A DNA stretch of 37,884 nt from CAZDXB01 sp964509335. Its GTDB lineage: Bacteria; Bacteroidota; Ignavibacteria; Kapaibacteriales; UBA2268. Below the pieces are notes generated by a model. That model was not told where the DNA came from. It worked only from the letters and a program-made list of their open reading frames with translations, and searched no databases. The stretch is from contig CAZDXB010000026.1 in the NCBI GenBank assembly GCA_964509335.1, positions 1 through 37,884 on the forward strand, given 5' to 3'. Shown here one piece after another: positions 15,095-23,892 of this stretch. Positions within the stretch are counted from its first letter, which is position 1, and each line of letters opens with the position of its first letter. Made by a program: the position numbers and the translations under genes.

Positions 15095-17263
15095 TTATTC
15101 ATCCAGCGGCGTTTCTACCGTTATTCTTACGGTTCTGCAGTAAAAACGTCCTTCGGGCGTGGAGTTGTCGTATAAGAGATAGGATTCGCCCAAGCCTTCG
15201 TATTTAACTTCTCTGGCTTGTTTAATTAAATCGGCGGCGTTTTTAGCTCTCTGTAACGACAATCTGTAATTGTATTCGTCGTTGCCTGTTATGTCCGCGT
15301 AACCTATTACCGCAACAGTAGATTTGGGCGAAATCTTTCCGTTTATGTATTCTACTATTTCGCGATTATCCGCCGTTATTTTAGCGTTGTCGAAGCCGAA
15401 CAATATCAAGCTGTATTTATCAACTTTTTTATCGCCTCTTTTACGGCGTTGTTTCTCTCTTACTGTCGTTATTTTGACGGGAATTTCTTCGGAAGTAAAA
15501 TTAGCGCTGTCGCCGTCCGAGGTCTTGATTTTGTATTTAAAGAGAAGCGGCGCTGATTTTTTGGGAACGGTCTCCTGTTTCTCTTCAGCCCGCCAAATTA
15601 TTCTTTTAGGGGGCTGTTCGGAACCGCTGAATTTTATTAAGCGCTGTTCCTCTTGCATTGCCGACAGAGACCATTCCGACGTTTCGTAGCAATCGGCGGC
15701 GTTAGCGTATATCCTTATTTGCGAGGGGCTGACGGTCTTGCTGTAAGCGTCGATAATTATTGGTTTCAAAATATCGGAGACGTCCGACTGAAATTCGACT
15801 CTTCTGTTTTCCGCTCTGCCGAATTTTGTTTCGTTGTTGGAAGGCTCTCTTGGCAACACGCGCGCCTCGAGAGAAATCCTGTCGGAAGCTACGCCCCAAA
15901 CTTCGACTAAATAATCCTTGACGTTTCCCGCGCGTTGGCGGGACAAACCGAGGTTCTTTTCTTCGAGTCCGTCGTTGCATCCTATTAATTTAATATTCGC
16001 TTTAGGATTTTCGCGCAATCTCAGTCCTACTACGTTAAAAATGTTTCTGTAGGCTTCCAACGCGCTCTTGTTCGCCAAATCTTTTATTTCGAATTGTTCG
16101 GCTCGGCTTTTGTCGAGCAGGTTGTAGCGAGGAGGTATTTGCGCCGAAGCGCTGTCGAAAAACGCGAAGTTTAGCAGAGGCATAGAGGTGGTCGAGCGGA
16201 ACTCCTCTACTTCAAGTTTGAAACTCGGGTATTCGGTTTTGCCGTCCGCGCCGTAAACGAACATCTTAAAGCATTTTTTGTTGATTTGCGGTTTTTCCAC
16301 TTTCGGCTCCGGCTTCTTTACGGCGACGTAGAGCGTATCGGTTCTATATATTCGCTCGTCGATTATTAAATCGTAGCCGTCTTTTGTCGTGTCTATCGTA
16401 ATTATCGTTTTCCCCGGCTTTAAATAATCTTCGGCGAGTTCCTCTCTTTCGAATTTCAGAGTGTCAATATACTTTTCGATATTATGTGTTTTCTCGACAA
16501 TCGGCGGCACGGTCGGCAAGTCGGAATATTTAATAGAAAAGCCGACTCTGAAAGCGTTTGCGTCCCAAGTCAGGTCGCTGGCTATGTCGGAAAAGCCCGT
16601 TTCGTAAATCATCTCCAAGCCCAAGAGCCACTTCCCGTTAAAATTAAGAGGGATGTCGTATCTCAAACCGGTAATAATTCCCGTCTGCAGACCCAAATCG
16701 CTCTTAATTACCTCGTCGGTTCCGCTTCTTTTCGGCGAGCCGTTCTCGAAGACCGCTCCTTCCGGCGAGACTACTTCTTCGTCGTGGCTAAACGTTTTTT
16801 CGAAGCGCGTTCCGATATTCAGCCCGCCGAGAAATGAGAACTCTCCGAATAATCTATAACAATAAAGCGGCTCGATTTTTACGTTAGACAAATCCGCCGA
16901 TAGATTATGCCTAATCGAGCCGAGCGTGTCCGAGCCGTTCAACAGAAGCGATTTAGGCGTCTTGCCGCTTATATTCGCCGGATGGTATGAGTAAAGACCG
17001 CGCAATAGTATCGAGCTTCGTTGCGTAAAGCGATATTCGTAGAAAGCTCCGATGGTAAATCCTAAATCGTTGCCGACTGCGAAATGAGGCACAGAGTCGG
17101 GGACGCTCGGCAAATTGCGCAAATCCACCGAATGAAGATTGTAGTTTAAATTTACGACGCCGCCGTATTTCGAGCCGAGATAAAGGGAATCGTTCTCGCT
17201 TCGACTAATAGACGCCGCGAAGCAAAATAAAATAAGTAACAGCGATATACGCACGCTATCCAT
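15095..17263 (-). CDS. Outer-membrane barrel protein with two OmpA-type domains
   Basis: 722-aa exported protein. Signal peptide at 1-22. Residues about 30-255 have alternating aromatic/hydrophobic strands (GAFYEYRFTQRSSILLRG, FSFLGGLNIGTRFEKTF) like an outer-membrane beta-barrel. A linker (about 260-340) leads to two OmpA C-terminal-like modules. The first (about 365-500) has a FAFFDSASAQIP start, NLGLSRQRAGNVKDYL and ENRRVEF. The second (about 605-720) has LFGFDNAKIT, GYADITGNDEYN, YRLSLQRAKNAADLI and RTVRITVE. The LSxxRA helix and terminal arginines are the family's peptidoglycan-contact elements. A role in tethering the outer membrane to the cell wall is likely. Having two such modules is less usual than one. 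It appears monocistronic. Confidence 0.85.
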   Translation of the reverse strand: MDSVRISLLLILFCFAASISRSENDSLYLGSKYGGVVNLNYNLHSVDLRNLPSVPDSVPHFAVGNDLGFTIGAFYEYRFTQRSSILLRGLYSYHPANISGKTPKSLLLNGSDTLGSIRHNLSADLSNVKIEPLYCYRLFGEFSFLGGLNIGTRFEKTFSHDEEVVSPEGAVFENGSPKRSGTDEVIKSDLGLQTGIITGLRYDIPLNFNGKWLLGLEMIYETGFSDIASDLTWDANAFRVGFSIKYSDLPTVPPIVEKTHNIEKYIDTLKFEREELAEDYLKPGKTIITIDTTKDGYDLIIDERIYRTDTLYVAVKKPEPKVEKPQINKKCFKMFVYGADGKTEYPSFKLEVEEFRSTTSMPLLNFAFFDSASAQIPPRYNLLDKSRAEQFEIKDLANKSALEAYRNIFNVVGLRLRENPKANIKLIGCNDGLEEKNLGLSRQRAGNVKDYLVEVWGVASDRISLEARVLPREPSNNETKFGRAENRRVEFQSDVSDILKPIIIDAYSKTVSPSQIRIYANAADCYETSEWSLSAMQEEQRLIKFSGSEQPPKRIIWRAEEKQETVPKKSAPLLFKYKIKTSDGDSANFTSEEIPVKITTVREKQRRKRGDKKVDKYSLILFGFDNAKITADNREIVEYINGKISPKSTVAVIGYADITGNDEYNYRLSLQRAKNAADLIKQAREVKYEGLGESYLLYDNSTPEGRFYCRTVRITVETPLDE

Positions 17264-17310
17264 ACCTAAAATTAAAAATTTCTAATCAATAAACAATAAA
17301 GTTAAGCGAA

Positions 17311-18561
17311 TTAAACGATTTTTTCGCCTTTAACCCAAACCTGCTCCACGTGATTAATCCCGAAGTGATAAAACAAATAAGCGTAAGAAGGCGCGTCGGC
17401 TACTGTAAGGTTTGCCAGCTTTCCGACTTCGAGGCTACCCATTTCCTCTGAACGCTCTATCGCTTTCGCGGCATTAAGCGTGGCGGCAGTTATTGCCTCC
17501 TCGGCGGTCATTTCCATATTAATCACAGCCAAGGACAGTATCGTTTGCATATTCTCCGTGAAGCTGGACCCCGGGTTGCAATCGGTCGAAAGAGCGGTAA
17601 TAGCGCCGCCTTGGATTATCTTCTTCGCCGGAGCGTAAGGCATTCTAATAAAGTATGCCGTCCCCGGAAGAAGAGTTGCGACGGTTCCGCTGTTTTTCAT
17701 CGCTTCTATTCCCTCTTTGGAAACGAATAGCAAATGGTCGGCGGATACGGCGCCTAAGCTCGCCGCCAGTTCCGTCGCTTTAAACGCCGCCATCTCGTCG
17801 CAATGGACTTTCAGCTTCAAGCCCGCGTCCAAGCCCGCTCTTAAAACTCGCTCTCCTTCTTCCAAAGAATAATAGCCTTCGTCGATAAAGGCGTCGCAGT
17901 ATTCGGCTAAGTTTTCTTCCGCTACTTTAGGCAGCATATCGTTTATTATTATATCGATGTAAGTGTCATGATTATCTTTATACTCCGGAGGGAAAGCGTG
18001 GGCGCCGAGAAAAGTAGCTTTTATCTCTATCGGCAGTTCTTCGCTTAATTTTTTGATAGCTCTAAGCTGTTTTAACTCGCTGTCGGTAGTCAGCCCGTAG
18101 CCGCTTTTCACTTCCATAGCGGTCGTTCCGTGTTTAATAGCGTTCCAAGCGAGTTTTTTGCCAATTTCTGTCAGTTCTTCCAGCGAGGCTTCTCTCGTGC
18201 CTTTCATCGTGGTGAGAATGCCTCCGCCCTCGGCGGCTATTTTTTGGTAAGACTCGCCGCGCAATCTTCGGGCGAATTCTTCAGTTCTGTCGCCGCCGAA
18301 AACTATGTGGGTATGCGGGTCGACGAACCCTGGCATAACGGTCTTGCCGGTAGCGTCTATTATTTTGCCGGGTTTTATTTCGCCATTGTTTATCGCGTCT
18401 TCAGCTTCGGCGTTTGTCCCTATCCATTCTATTTTCTCGCCGAAGTAAATAGCGCCGTCTTTAATTTCGCCAATGTCGCCCATCTCCTCGCCGGCTTTAT
18501 AACCGGCGCCGTTCGAATTTACCGTCGCCAACGAGCTTATGTTCTTTATCAATGTTTTCAT
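17311..18561 (-). CDS. hutI: Imidazolonepropionase
   Basis: Cytoplasmic metal-dependent amidohydrolase of histidine degradation, hydrolysing 4-imidazolone-5-propanoate to N-formimino-L-glutamate. Length (416 aa) is normal. Metal and substrate motifs are intact: PGFVDPHTH (77-85; H83 and H85), RRLRGESYQ (98-106), EVKSGYGL (150-157), HCDE (253-256), ADHLL (H276) and STDCNPGSS (325-333, D327). The start ATG has GGGAAA just upstream. No other hut gene lies nearby, so the rest of the pathway must be elsewhere if present. The closely following CHAT gene upstream has its own leader, so an operon is not evident. Confidence 0.95.
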   Translation of the reverse strand: MKTLIKNISSLATVNSNGAGYKAGEEMGDIGEIKDGAIYFGEKIEWIGTNAEAEDAINNGEIKPGKIIDATGKTVMPGFVDPHTHIVFGGDRTEEFARRLRGESYQKIAAEGGGILTTMKGTREASLEELTEIGKKLAWNAIKHGTTAMEVKSGYGLTTDSELKQLRAIKKLSEELPIEIKATFLGAHAFPPEYKDNHDTYIDIIINDMLPKVAEENLAEYCDAFIDEGYYSLEEGERVLRAGLDAGLKLKVHCDEMAAFKATELAASLGAVSADHLLFVSKEGIEAMKNSGTVATLLPGTAYFIRMPYAPAKKIIQGGAITALSTDCNPGSSFTENMQTILSLAVINMEMTAEEAITAATLNAAKAIERSEEMGSLEVGKLANLTVADAPSYAYLFYHFGINHVEQVWVKGEKIV

Positions 18562-18630
18562 TTTCCCGTTCTTTAAGTTATTTCCAACAAAATCTTCTGT
18601 AATTTATCAAAATAATCGAGACTGCAAATG

Positions 18631-21603
18631 TTAATTTGAAATTAATACGAACGGTCCCCAATAATAAGGATGATTATATTGCTTTTTAATTCCTGCCATC
18701 GCTTCTCTAAACGCGTTTTCAACTTTCTTTCCTTTAGATAAATTGTCGTAGAAGCTTACCATAAGTTTTCTGGTGGCGTCGTCGTCCACTTTCCATAGAC
18801 TTAGTATCAAATACTTTGCTCCGGCTATTTGGAAAGCGCGCTGCAAGCCGTAAACGCCCTCGCCGTTTTTTATCTCGCCCATTCCGGTTTGACAAGCCGA
18901 CAGAGCTACTATATCCGTGCCTTCTAAGTCTAAGTCCATAGCTTCGTATGCGGTAAGCAAACCGTCTTCTTTGCCGAAGCCGGAAGTATTGTCGGAGCTA
19001 TTTGTTAACGCATTTTGGGCTCCGGACAAGAGCAACATCGACCTAAATAGAGGATTAGCGATGAATATGTCGGTTGATACTTTGCGGTCTCCGTCTTCGT
19101 TAGGATTTTGCAAAAACAATCCGTGGGAAGCTATATGTAATATTTTTGGATTTTTGACGCTTTTCACGAATTCTTCGGAAGCTCCCTCTTCGGTCATTTT
19201 CTTTATATTCCATCCTTTGTGGGATAATCTATAAGATATAGTATCGATTTCGATTTTTGTGCCGGGCAACGGTTGTAAACTGCCTCGGATTTTTGAACTG
19301 TCTTTCGCGCTTATATAAAAAGCTCTTTTTATTTCTTTATCGTCGTTGGGTTTTTGAGCAAAGTTCGCCGAAACGGTTTCCGAACCTTTCTCGAAATTGG
19401 GATTGCCTACTAGAATCGCTTCCTTATGTTTGAATTTAAATTCCGATTGTTTTATTTTAACAATATCTTTAACGTTCCCTATGACTAAAGTCTGGATTTC
19501 TTCGAAAAAGTATTTTTTGGTTTGCGGATTGAATAAAGTCGCTACGTTAATAAAATTATAAACGCCGTCTCTTGAAATATACGCTGTTTCGATATTTTTC
19601 TCCTTTAATACGGTCGCAGACGCCTCCCAAAAATTAGTATATGAGAAATTATCCTTCAGTTTTAGCGCGATTGATTTTTTATATTGCTTTATATTTCTTG
19701 TTTCCATGTTATTAGCGCTGTCTAATATTACGTAGTCGGCGGTGTCTTTAGCAATAATAACGGCGAAATAAATCGGATTGTTGCCGATTACTTTGGGAAT
19801 TCTAATTATTTCGACTGCCGCCTCGTTAGCGTCGAGAGCGTTTTGAATGTCCTCGAGCTTTATCTTTTCGTCCTTATATCCTATTTTGAATATCTCCGAG
19901 CGTGAGAAAAGCTCTTTTTCAAGATTTTTGATTTCGGATGCTGCGGACTTTATTTCTTCGCTTGGCGTTTTACCCGCGCCAAATTTGATATTTTGAGCTA
20001 ACATGTCTTTTTTCTCGGACCATTTTTTATAAATTTCAATAAGCTCGGCGTCTCCCGAATTTAAGATTTTCCTTTTTGCTTTCTTTGTGGAATTAAGCAA
20101 AGCGCCCTTAGTTAAAATACGATTTTCAACTATTAAATCAATTAAATCTGGATTGTTTTCCAATAAACGAAGCGTATAATAATTAAATTTGTCGAAAGAA
20201 TATTCAAGTTGATTGAAATACTTTTCCCTTTCCTTTTCGCCGACGTAATTAATGAATTCCAATATCTTCCGGGCTTCTTCCAAGGCTTGTTTAAAGAATT
20301 CTACGCATTGCTCGAGCTTTCCTCTTTCGTAATTTATCTCGCCAAGTCTTACCATACTTTTGAAATGTTCTACATTTGGTAAATCGCGAAGTCTTCTATT
20401 CATATCGAGGCTCTTATTTATGTAATAATCGGCGCTGTCGTATTGTTTTATATCAAAATACACGTTGCCAATAGCGTTTAAATTGCCGGCAATATACAAA
20501 TGGTCGCCTTTATACATCCTCTTTCTCATATGAAGAGCTTCAAAGAGCAGTTCGAGCGACTTGTCGTACTCTTTTTTCGCTCTGAAGAGAGAGCTTTTGT
20601 TGAACAAAAAGTTAGCAAAGCCGACGCGATCGTTTTTGTAAATAATTTTATTAATCGAGTCCGCCATCATAATATATTTTTCTGCTTCCTCGAGTTTTCC
20701 CGTTTTTAAATAGAAAACGCCCAAATTAGTTATTATGCCTGATTTGTCGCTTAAATTTGCGTCATCCGATTTATTGATAATTTCGAAAGACTTTCTTAGC
20801 GCTTCGCTGGTAACTTTTGTGTTGCCGATTCTGTGGTAAAAATGCCCGACGTTGTTATACAAGACGCACTTTATTTTCGGCGAAAGCGTATCCATTCGCT
20901 CAATTGATTCGAGAACGTTGTCCCAGTATTTTTTTGCGCGAATTAAATCGCCCGCTAAACCGTATGCAGTGCCAATAACGTTGTAGCATGATAAAATTTT
21001 CGCGTTATCGTCTTTAAATTTCTTTTTCCGTATTTCTAAGGCTTTTTTGCCGTATTTCGCCGTTAGCCGATAACGACCGGAGTAATTATGCAAGTAAGCA
21101 TAATCGATATAAGTTTTAGCTAATTCCTCGCTTTCGGCGCCGTAATATTCTTCGCGCAGTTTTACAGTTTTTTTGTATAACGAATCGGCGGAGGCGTAAT
21201 TATGCAATTTGATTTCGTAAGAAGCTATATTCTGAATAGCTTGGGATAATCGCGGGATATACTCTGTATCGTTCTTATTCAGAGCTTTTAAAGCTTTTTC
21301 GCCCGCTTTTTTTGCTTTCTCAAATTCATTAAGTTTGCTATGACAGGAGGCTTTAAGATTGTATAAATTAAATAGAGTTGAATCGGGGGCTTCTGATAGT
21401 TTAATTTTCGCTAAAGCTTTTTGAGTCCAATCGAGGGCGGTTTCGTAATTTCCGTCTTCAAAGAAACTCCTGCCGGAATCCGCGGCGCCTCGCCATTCCT
21501 CTTTCGCTTCGCAATTAACGTTTGTCGTAGCCAAAAAAGCTAAAAAAAGCGCGAAGAATAATCTTAACAAGTAAAAGAAAGATCCGGAAACGATTGAAAA
21601 CAT
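18631..21603 (-). CDS. Exported TPR-CHAT peptidase-like protein
   Basis: 990-aa protein with an N-terminal hydrophobic segment (about 9-29) ending NVNCEAKEEW, read as a signal peptide; the Cys does not form a canonical lipobox. Residues about 40-470 are repeated helical pairs with TPR character, such as FEDGNYETALDWTQKAL, GVFYLKTGKLEEAEKYI and GNVYFDIKQYDSADYYI. The C-terminal part (about 640-990) is a CHAT domain (caspase HetF-associated with TPRs) of clan CD. The catalytic pair is present: H827 in ILHIASHGLF and C904 in VALSACQTGMG, followed by the usual LSLWKVDD and YYWGPFVLI. CHAT proteases act in bacterial signalling, cell death or defence, but no effector or nucleic-acid partner is adjacent. 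Export to the periplasm would make its substrate an envelope protein; this is inference. Confidence 0.87.
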   Translation of the reverse strand: MFSIVSGSFFYLLRLFFALFLAFLATTNVNCEAKEEWRGAADSGRSFFEDGNYETALDWTQKALAKIKLSEAPDSTLFNLYNLKASCHSKLNEFEKAKKAGEKALKALNKNDTEYIPRLSQAIQNIASYEIKLHNYASADSLYKKTVKLREEYYGAESEELAKTYIDYAYLHNYSGRYRLTAKYGKKALEIRKKKFKDDNAKILSCYNVIGTAYGLAGDLIRAKKYWDNVLESIERMDTLSPKIKCVLYNNVGHFYHRIGNTKVTSEALRKSFEIINKSDDANLSDKSGIITNLGVFYLKTGKLEEAEKYIMMADSINKIIYKNDRVGFANFLFNKSSLFRAKKEYDKSLELLFEALHMRKRMYKGDHLYIAGNLNAIGNVYFDIKQYDSADYYINKSLDMNRRLRDLPNVEHFKSMVRLGEINYERGKLEQCVEFFKQALEEARKILEFINYVGEKEREKYFNQLEYSFDKFNYYTLRLLENNPDLIDLIVENRILTKGALLNSTKKAKRKILNSGDAELIEIYKKWSEKKDMLAQNIKFGAGKTPSEEIKSAASEIKNLEKELFSRSEIFKIGYKDEKIKLEDIQNALDANEAAVEIIRIPKVIGNNPIYFAVIIAKDTADYVILDSANNMETRNIKQYKKSIALKLKDNFSYTNFWEASATVLKEKNIETAYISRDGVYNFINVATLFNPQTKKYFFEEIQTLVIGNVKDIVKIKQSEFKFKHKEAILVGNPNFEKGSETVSANFAQKPNDDKEIKRAFYISAKDSSKIRGSLQPLPGTKIEIDTISYRLSHKGWNIKKMTEEGASEEFVKSVKNPKILHIASHGLFLQNPNEDGDRKVSTDIFIANPLFRSMLLLSGAQNALTNSSDNTSGFGKEDGLLTAYEAMDLDLEGTDIVALSACQTGMGEIKNGEGVYGLQRAFQIAGAKYLILSLWKVDDDATRKLMVSFYDNLSKGKKVENAFREAMAGIKKQYNHPYYWGPFVLISN

Positions 21604-21711
21604 AAGTCTGCCTTTTTATGGTTGATAAAGTTTAATTCCATAGCAATTCAATACTTTATATTGAAGCGTATTATCAATAGCCTACAAAAATTTATCTACT
21701 TATACGGTCGG

Positions 21712-23499
21712 TCATTGCTCTCTATTCTCGCTTTTAATTAACGCTATCCCCAGTTGTTTTAACTGCTTTTCGTCCGCTTCGGAGGGCGAGCCGTCCATAA
21801 GCGAAAGTCCGCGAGTTGTCTTTGGGAAGGCTATTACGTCTCTAATATTATCGGCTCCGGCGAGTATCATAGCTATTCTGTCCAAACCGAAAGCTATGCC
21901 GGCGTGCGGGGGAGCGCCGTATTTTAATGCGTCGAGCAGAAATCCGAACTTTTCGTTAGCTTCGTCTTCGGAGAAGCCGAGAGCTTTCAGCGCTCTCAAT
22001 TGAATCTCCCGTTTGTTAATTCTAACGCTGCCGCCGCCTATTTCCGAACCGTTGACGACTACGTCGTAAGCTCGAGCTTTGGCGTTCGTCGGGTCGCTTT
22101 CTAATTTTTCGAGGTCCCCCTCTTGCGGCGCGGTGAAAGGATGATGCATAGGCGCCCAGCCGCCAATCTCTTCGTCGTATTCGAACACGGGAAAATCAAC
22201 CACCCAGACAAAGCTGTATTTATCCTTGAGTTCGTCGAATATATTCTCACGACGCGCTATTTCTAATCTTAGCGCGCCTAGAACTGTATGCGCCGTCTTC
22301 CAACTGTCCGCCGCGAATAATAATAAATCGCCGTCTTTAGCTTCGGTTTTTTCCATTATGCCGTTTATCTCGTCTTCCGACAAAAACTTAGCTATCGGAG
22401 ATTTGACTTCGCCGCCGATTTTCTTCATCCACGCCAGCCCCTTGGCTCCGTGTTTCTTGGCAAGTTCGGTCAGCTCGTCGATTATCTTGCGGGAATACTT
22501 TTCGGCGCATCCTTCCGCTTTTAGCGCGACAACGTTTCCGCCTTTTTTAATCGCTCCGGAAAACACTTTAAACTCGCTTTTCTCTAAAACTTGCGATACG
22601 TTTTGCAATTCCATCGAAAAGCGCGCGTCGGGTTTGTCCGTTCCGAACCGCTCCATAGCTTTTTTATACGTCATACGCTTGAACGGGGCGGGGACTTCGA
22701 CGTCGAGGATTTCTTTCCATAGCCGAGATAACAAGCCTTCCGTTACTTTTATTACGTCTTCTTCGTCAACGAAAGACATCTCCATATCTATTTGCGTGAA
22801 CTCCGGTTGCCTGTCGGAGCGGAAATCCTCATCCCTGAAGCACTTGACGATTTGGACATATTTATCGAAGCCGGAAATCATCAGCAATTGCTTGTATATT
22901 TGCGGCGATTGCGGCAGAGCGTAGAACTTGCCCTTGTTGATTCTGCTCGGCGAAAGGAAGTCCCGAGCGCCCTCCGGCGTCGATTTTACGAAAAAGGGCG
23001 TTTCAATTTCTATAAAATCCAAATCCGCAAAGTATTTATGCGTGATTTGATATAATTCGTTCCTCACTCTCATATTTTTTTGCATCGACGGACGGCGCAA
23101 ATCCAAGAAGCGGTATTTCAGGCGCACCTCCTCGGTCAGTTCGGCGTCGTCGTCAATTTCGAACGGCGGCAATTGAGCTTCGCTCAGAACGCCGAAATCC
23201 TCCAACACTATCTCGATTAATCCTGTGGGAATCTCCTCGTTCGGATTAGAGCGCTCGCGAACCTTGCCTTTCGCCCAAATAACGTATTCGGACTTTAGCG
23301 CCTTAGCTCTTTCGGCGAGTTCCGGGGCGCTCTCCGGCTCCGCCACCAATTGCGTAACGCCGTATCTATCGCGCAAATCTACAAAAATCAAGCCGCCCAA
23401 GTCTCTAACGGTCGCCACCCAACCGTTCAAAACAACCTCTTTGCCTTCGTCTTTCTTTCTCAACTCTCCACAGTTAACGTCGCGTTTTGGAAAACCCAT
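21712..23499 (-). CDS. aspS: Aspartyl-tRNA synthetase
   Basis: Cytoplasmic class II synthetase charging tRNA-Asp. Length (595 aa) is that of the bacterial type. Domains in order are an N-terminal OB-fold anticodon-binding domain (about 1-110, with DLGGLIFVDLRDR at 33-45), a catalytic core with QSPQ (197-200), motif 2 FRDEDFRSDRQPEFTQID (221-238), a GAD insertion (about 310-415), and motif 3 GIAFGLDRIAMILAG (534-548). Leu at the DLGGL position (where non-discriminating bacterial enzymes often have His) hints at a discriminating enzyme, but this is weak. AAGGAAA precedes the ATG as ribosome binding site. Flanked by gene-poor sequence upstream; probably transcribed alone. Confidence 0.97.
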   Translation of the reverse strand: MGFPKRDVNCGELRKKDEGKEVVLNGWVATVRDLGGLIFVDLRDRYGVTQLVAEPESAPELAERAKALKSEYVIWAKGKVRERSNPNEEIPTGLIEIVLEDFGVLSEAQLPPFEIDDDAELTEEVRLKYRFLDLRRPSMQKNMRVRNELYQITHKYFADLDFIEIETPFFVKSTPEGARDFLSPSRINKGKFYALPQSPQIYKQLLMISGFDKYVQIVKCFRDEDFRSDRQPEFTQIDMEMSFVDEEDVIKVTEGLLSRLWKEILDVEVPAPFKRMTYKKAMERFGTDKPDARFSMELQNVSQVLEKSEFKVFSGAIKKGGNVVALKAEGCAEKYSRKIIDELTELAKKHGAKGLAWMKKIGGEVKSPIAKFLSEDEINGIMEKTEAKDGDLLLFAADSWKTAHTVLGALRLEIARRENIFDELKDKYSFVWVVDFPVFEYDEEIGGWAPMHHPFTAPQEGDLEKLESDPTNAKARAYDVVVNGSEIGGGSVRINKREIQLRALKALGFSEDEANEKFGFLLDALKYGAPPHAGIAFGLDRIAMILAGADNIRDVIAFPKTTRGLSLMDGSPSEADEKQLKQLGIALIKSENREQ

Positions 23500-23892
23500 A
23501 TTATTTCCTTTTTCTATTTCATAAAGCGCGAATTATAAATCATTCGCCGCAAATAATTTGAATTTCAAAAATACGATTTGAGCGCAAGTAAATCAAAGAT
23601 TTTGGGGAAAATGTGGTTTTAGCGGCGGAATGTTTTTATTTACCCTTCTCTAAATCTACTCGAAATCGGGGAGAGGACTAGGAAAGTCTCCTTAAGCATA
23701 CTAATATTAACCGCTTAGCCCCTCTCCATTTACGTAGAGGTTTAGTGAGAGGTGAAAATAAAGAGTCAAGGCAAAAAATTACGAATAAACATTTTTAGCC
23801 AAAGAAAATTTTAATTTTAACTTGAATTTAAAAATTTTATATATTAAGTTTAACTATGAAAGGAATGTTTTTATATAAGAAGGAAGCGCGCG
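23500..23892. other. Divergent intergenic region with an imperfect inverted-repeat element
   Basis: 393 bp between aspS (minus) and the GNAT gene (plus), with no gene. Positions 23635-23680 and 23716-23762 form imperfect inverted arms that both begin TTTATTT outside and end in GAGAGG..CTA inside; the 128-bp unit looks like a small non-autonomous element. The AT-rich stretch 23800-23880 upstream of the GNAT gene probably holds its promoter, and AAGGAAG at 23880-23886 is its ribosome binding site. Confidence 0.5.

Noticed and set aside
18631..21603. Part of a CRISPR type III-E or other known CHAT defence system
   Set aside because: No Cas7-11-like gene, reverse transcriptase, kinase or toxin is adjacent, and the protein carries an export signal.
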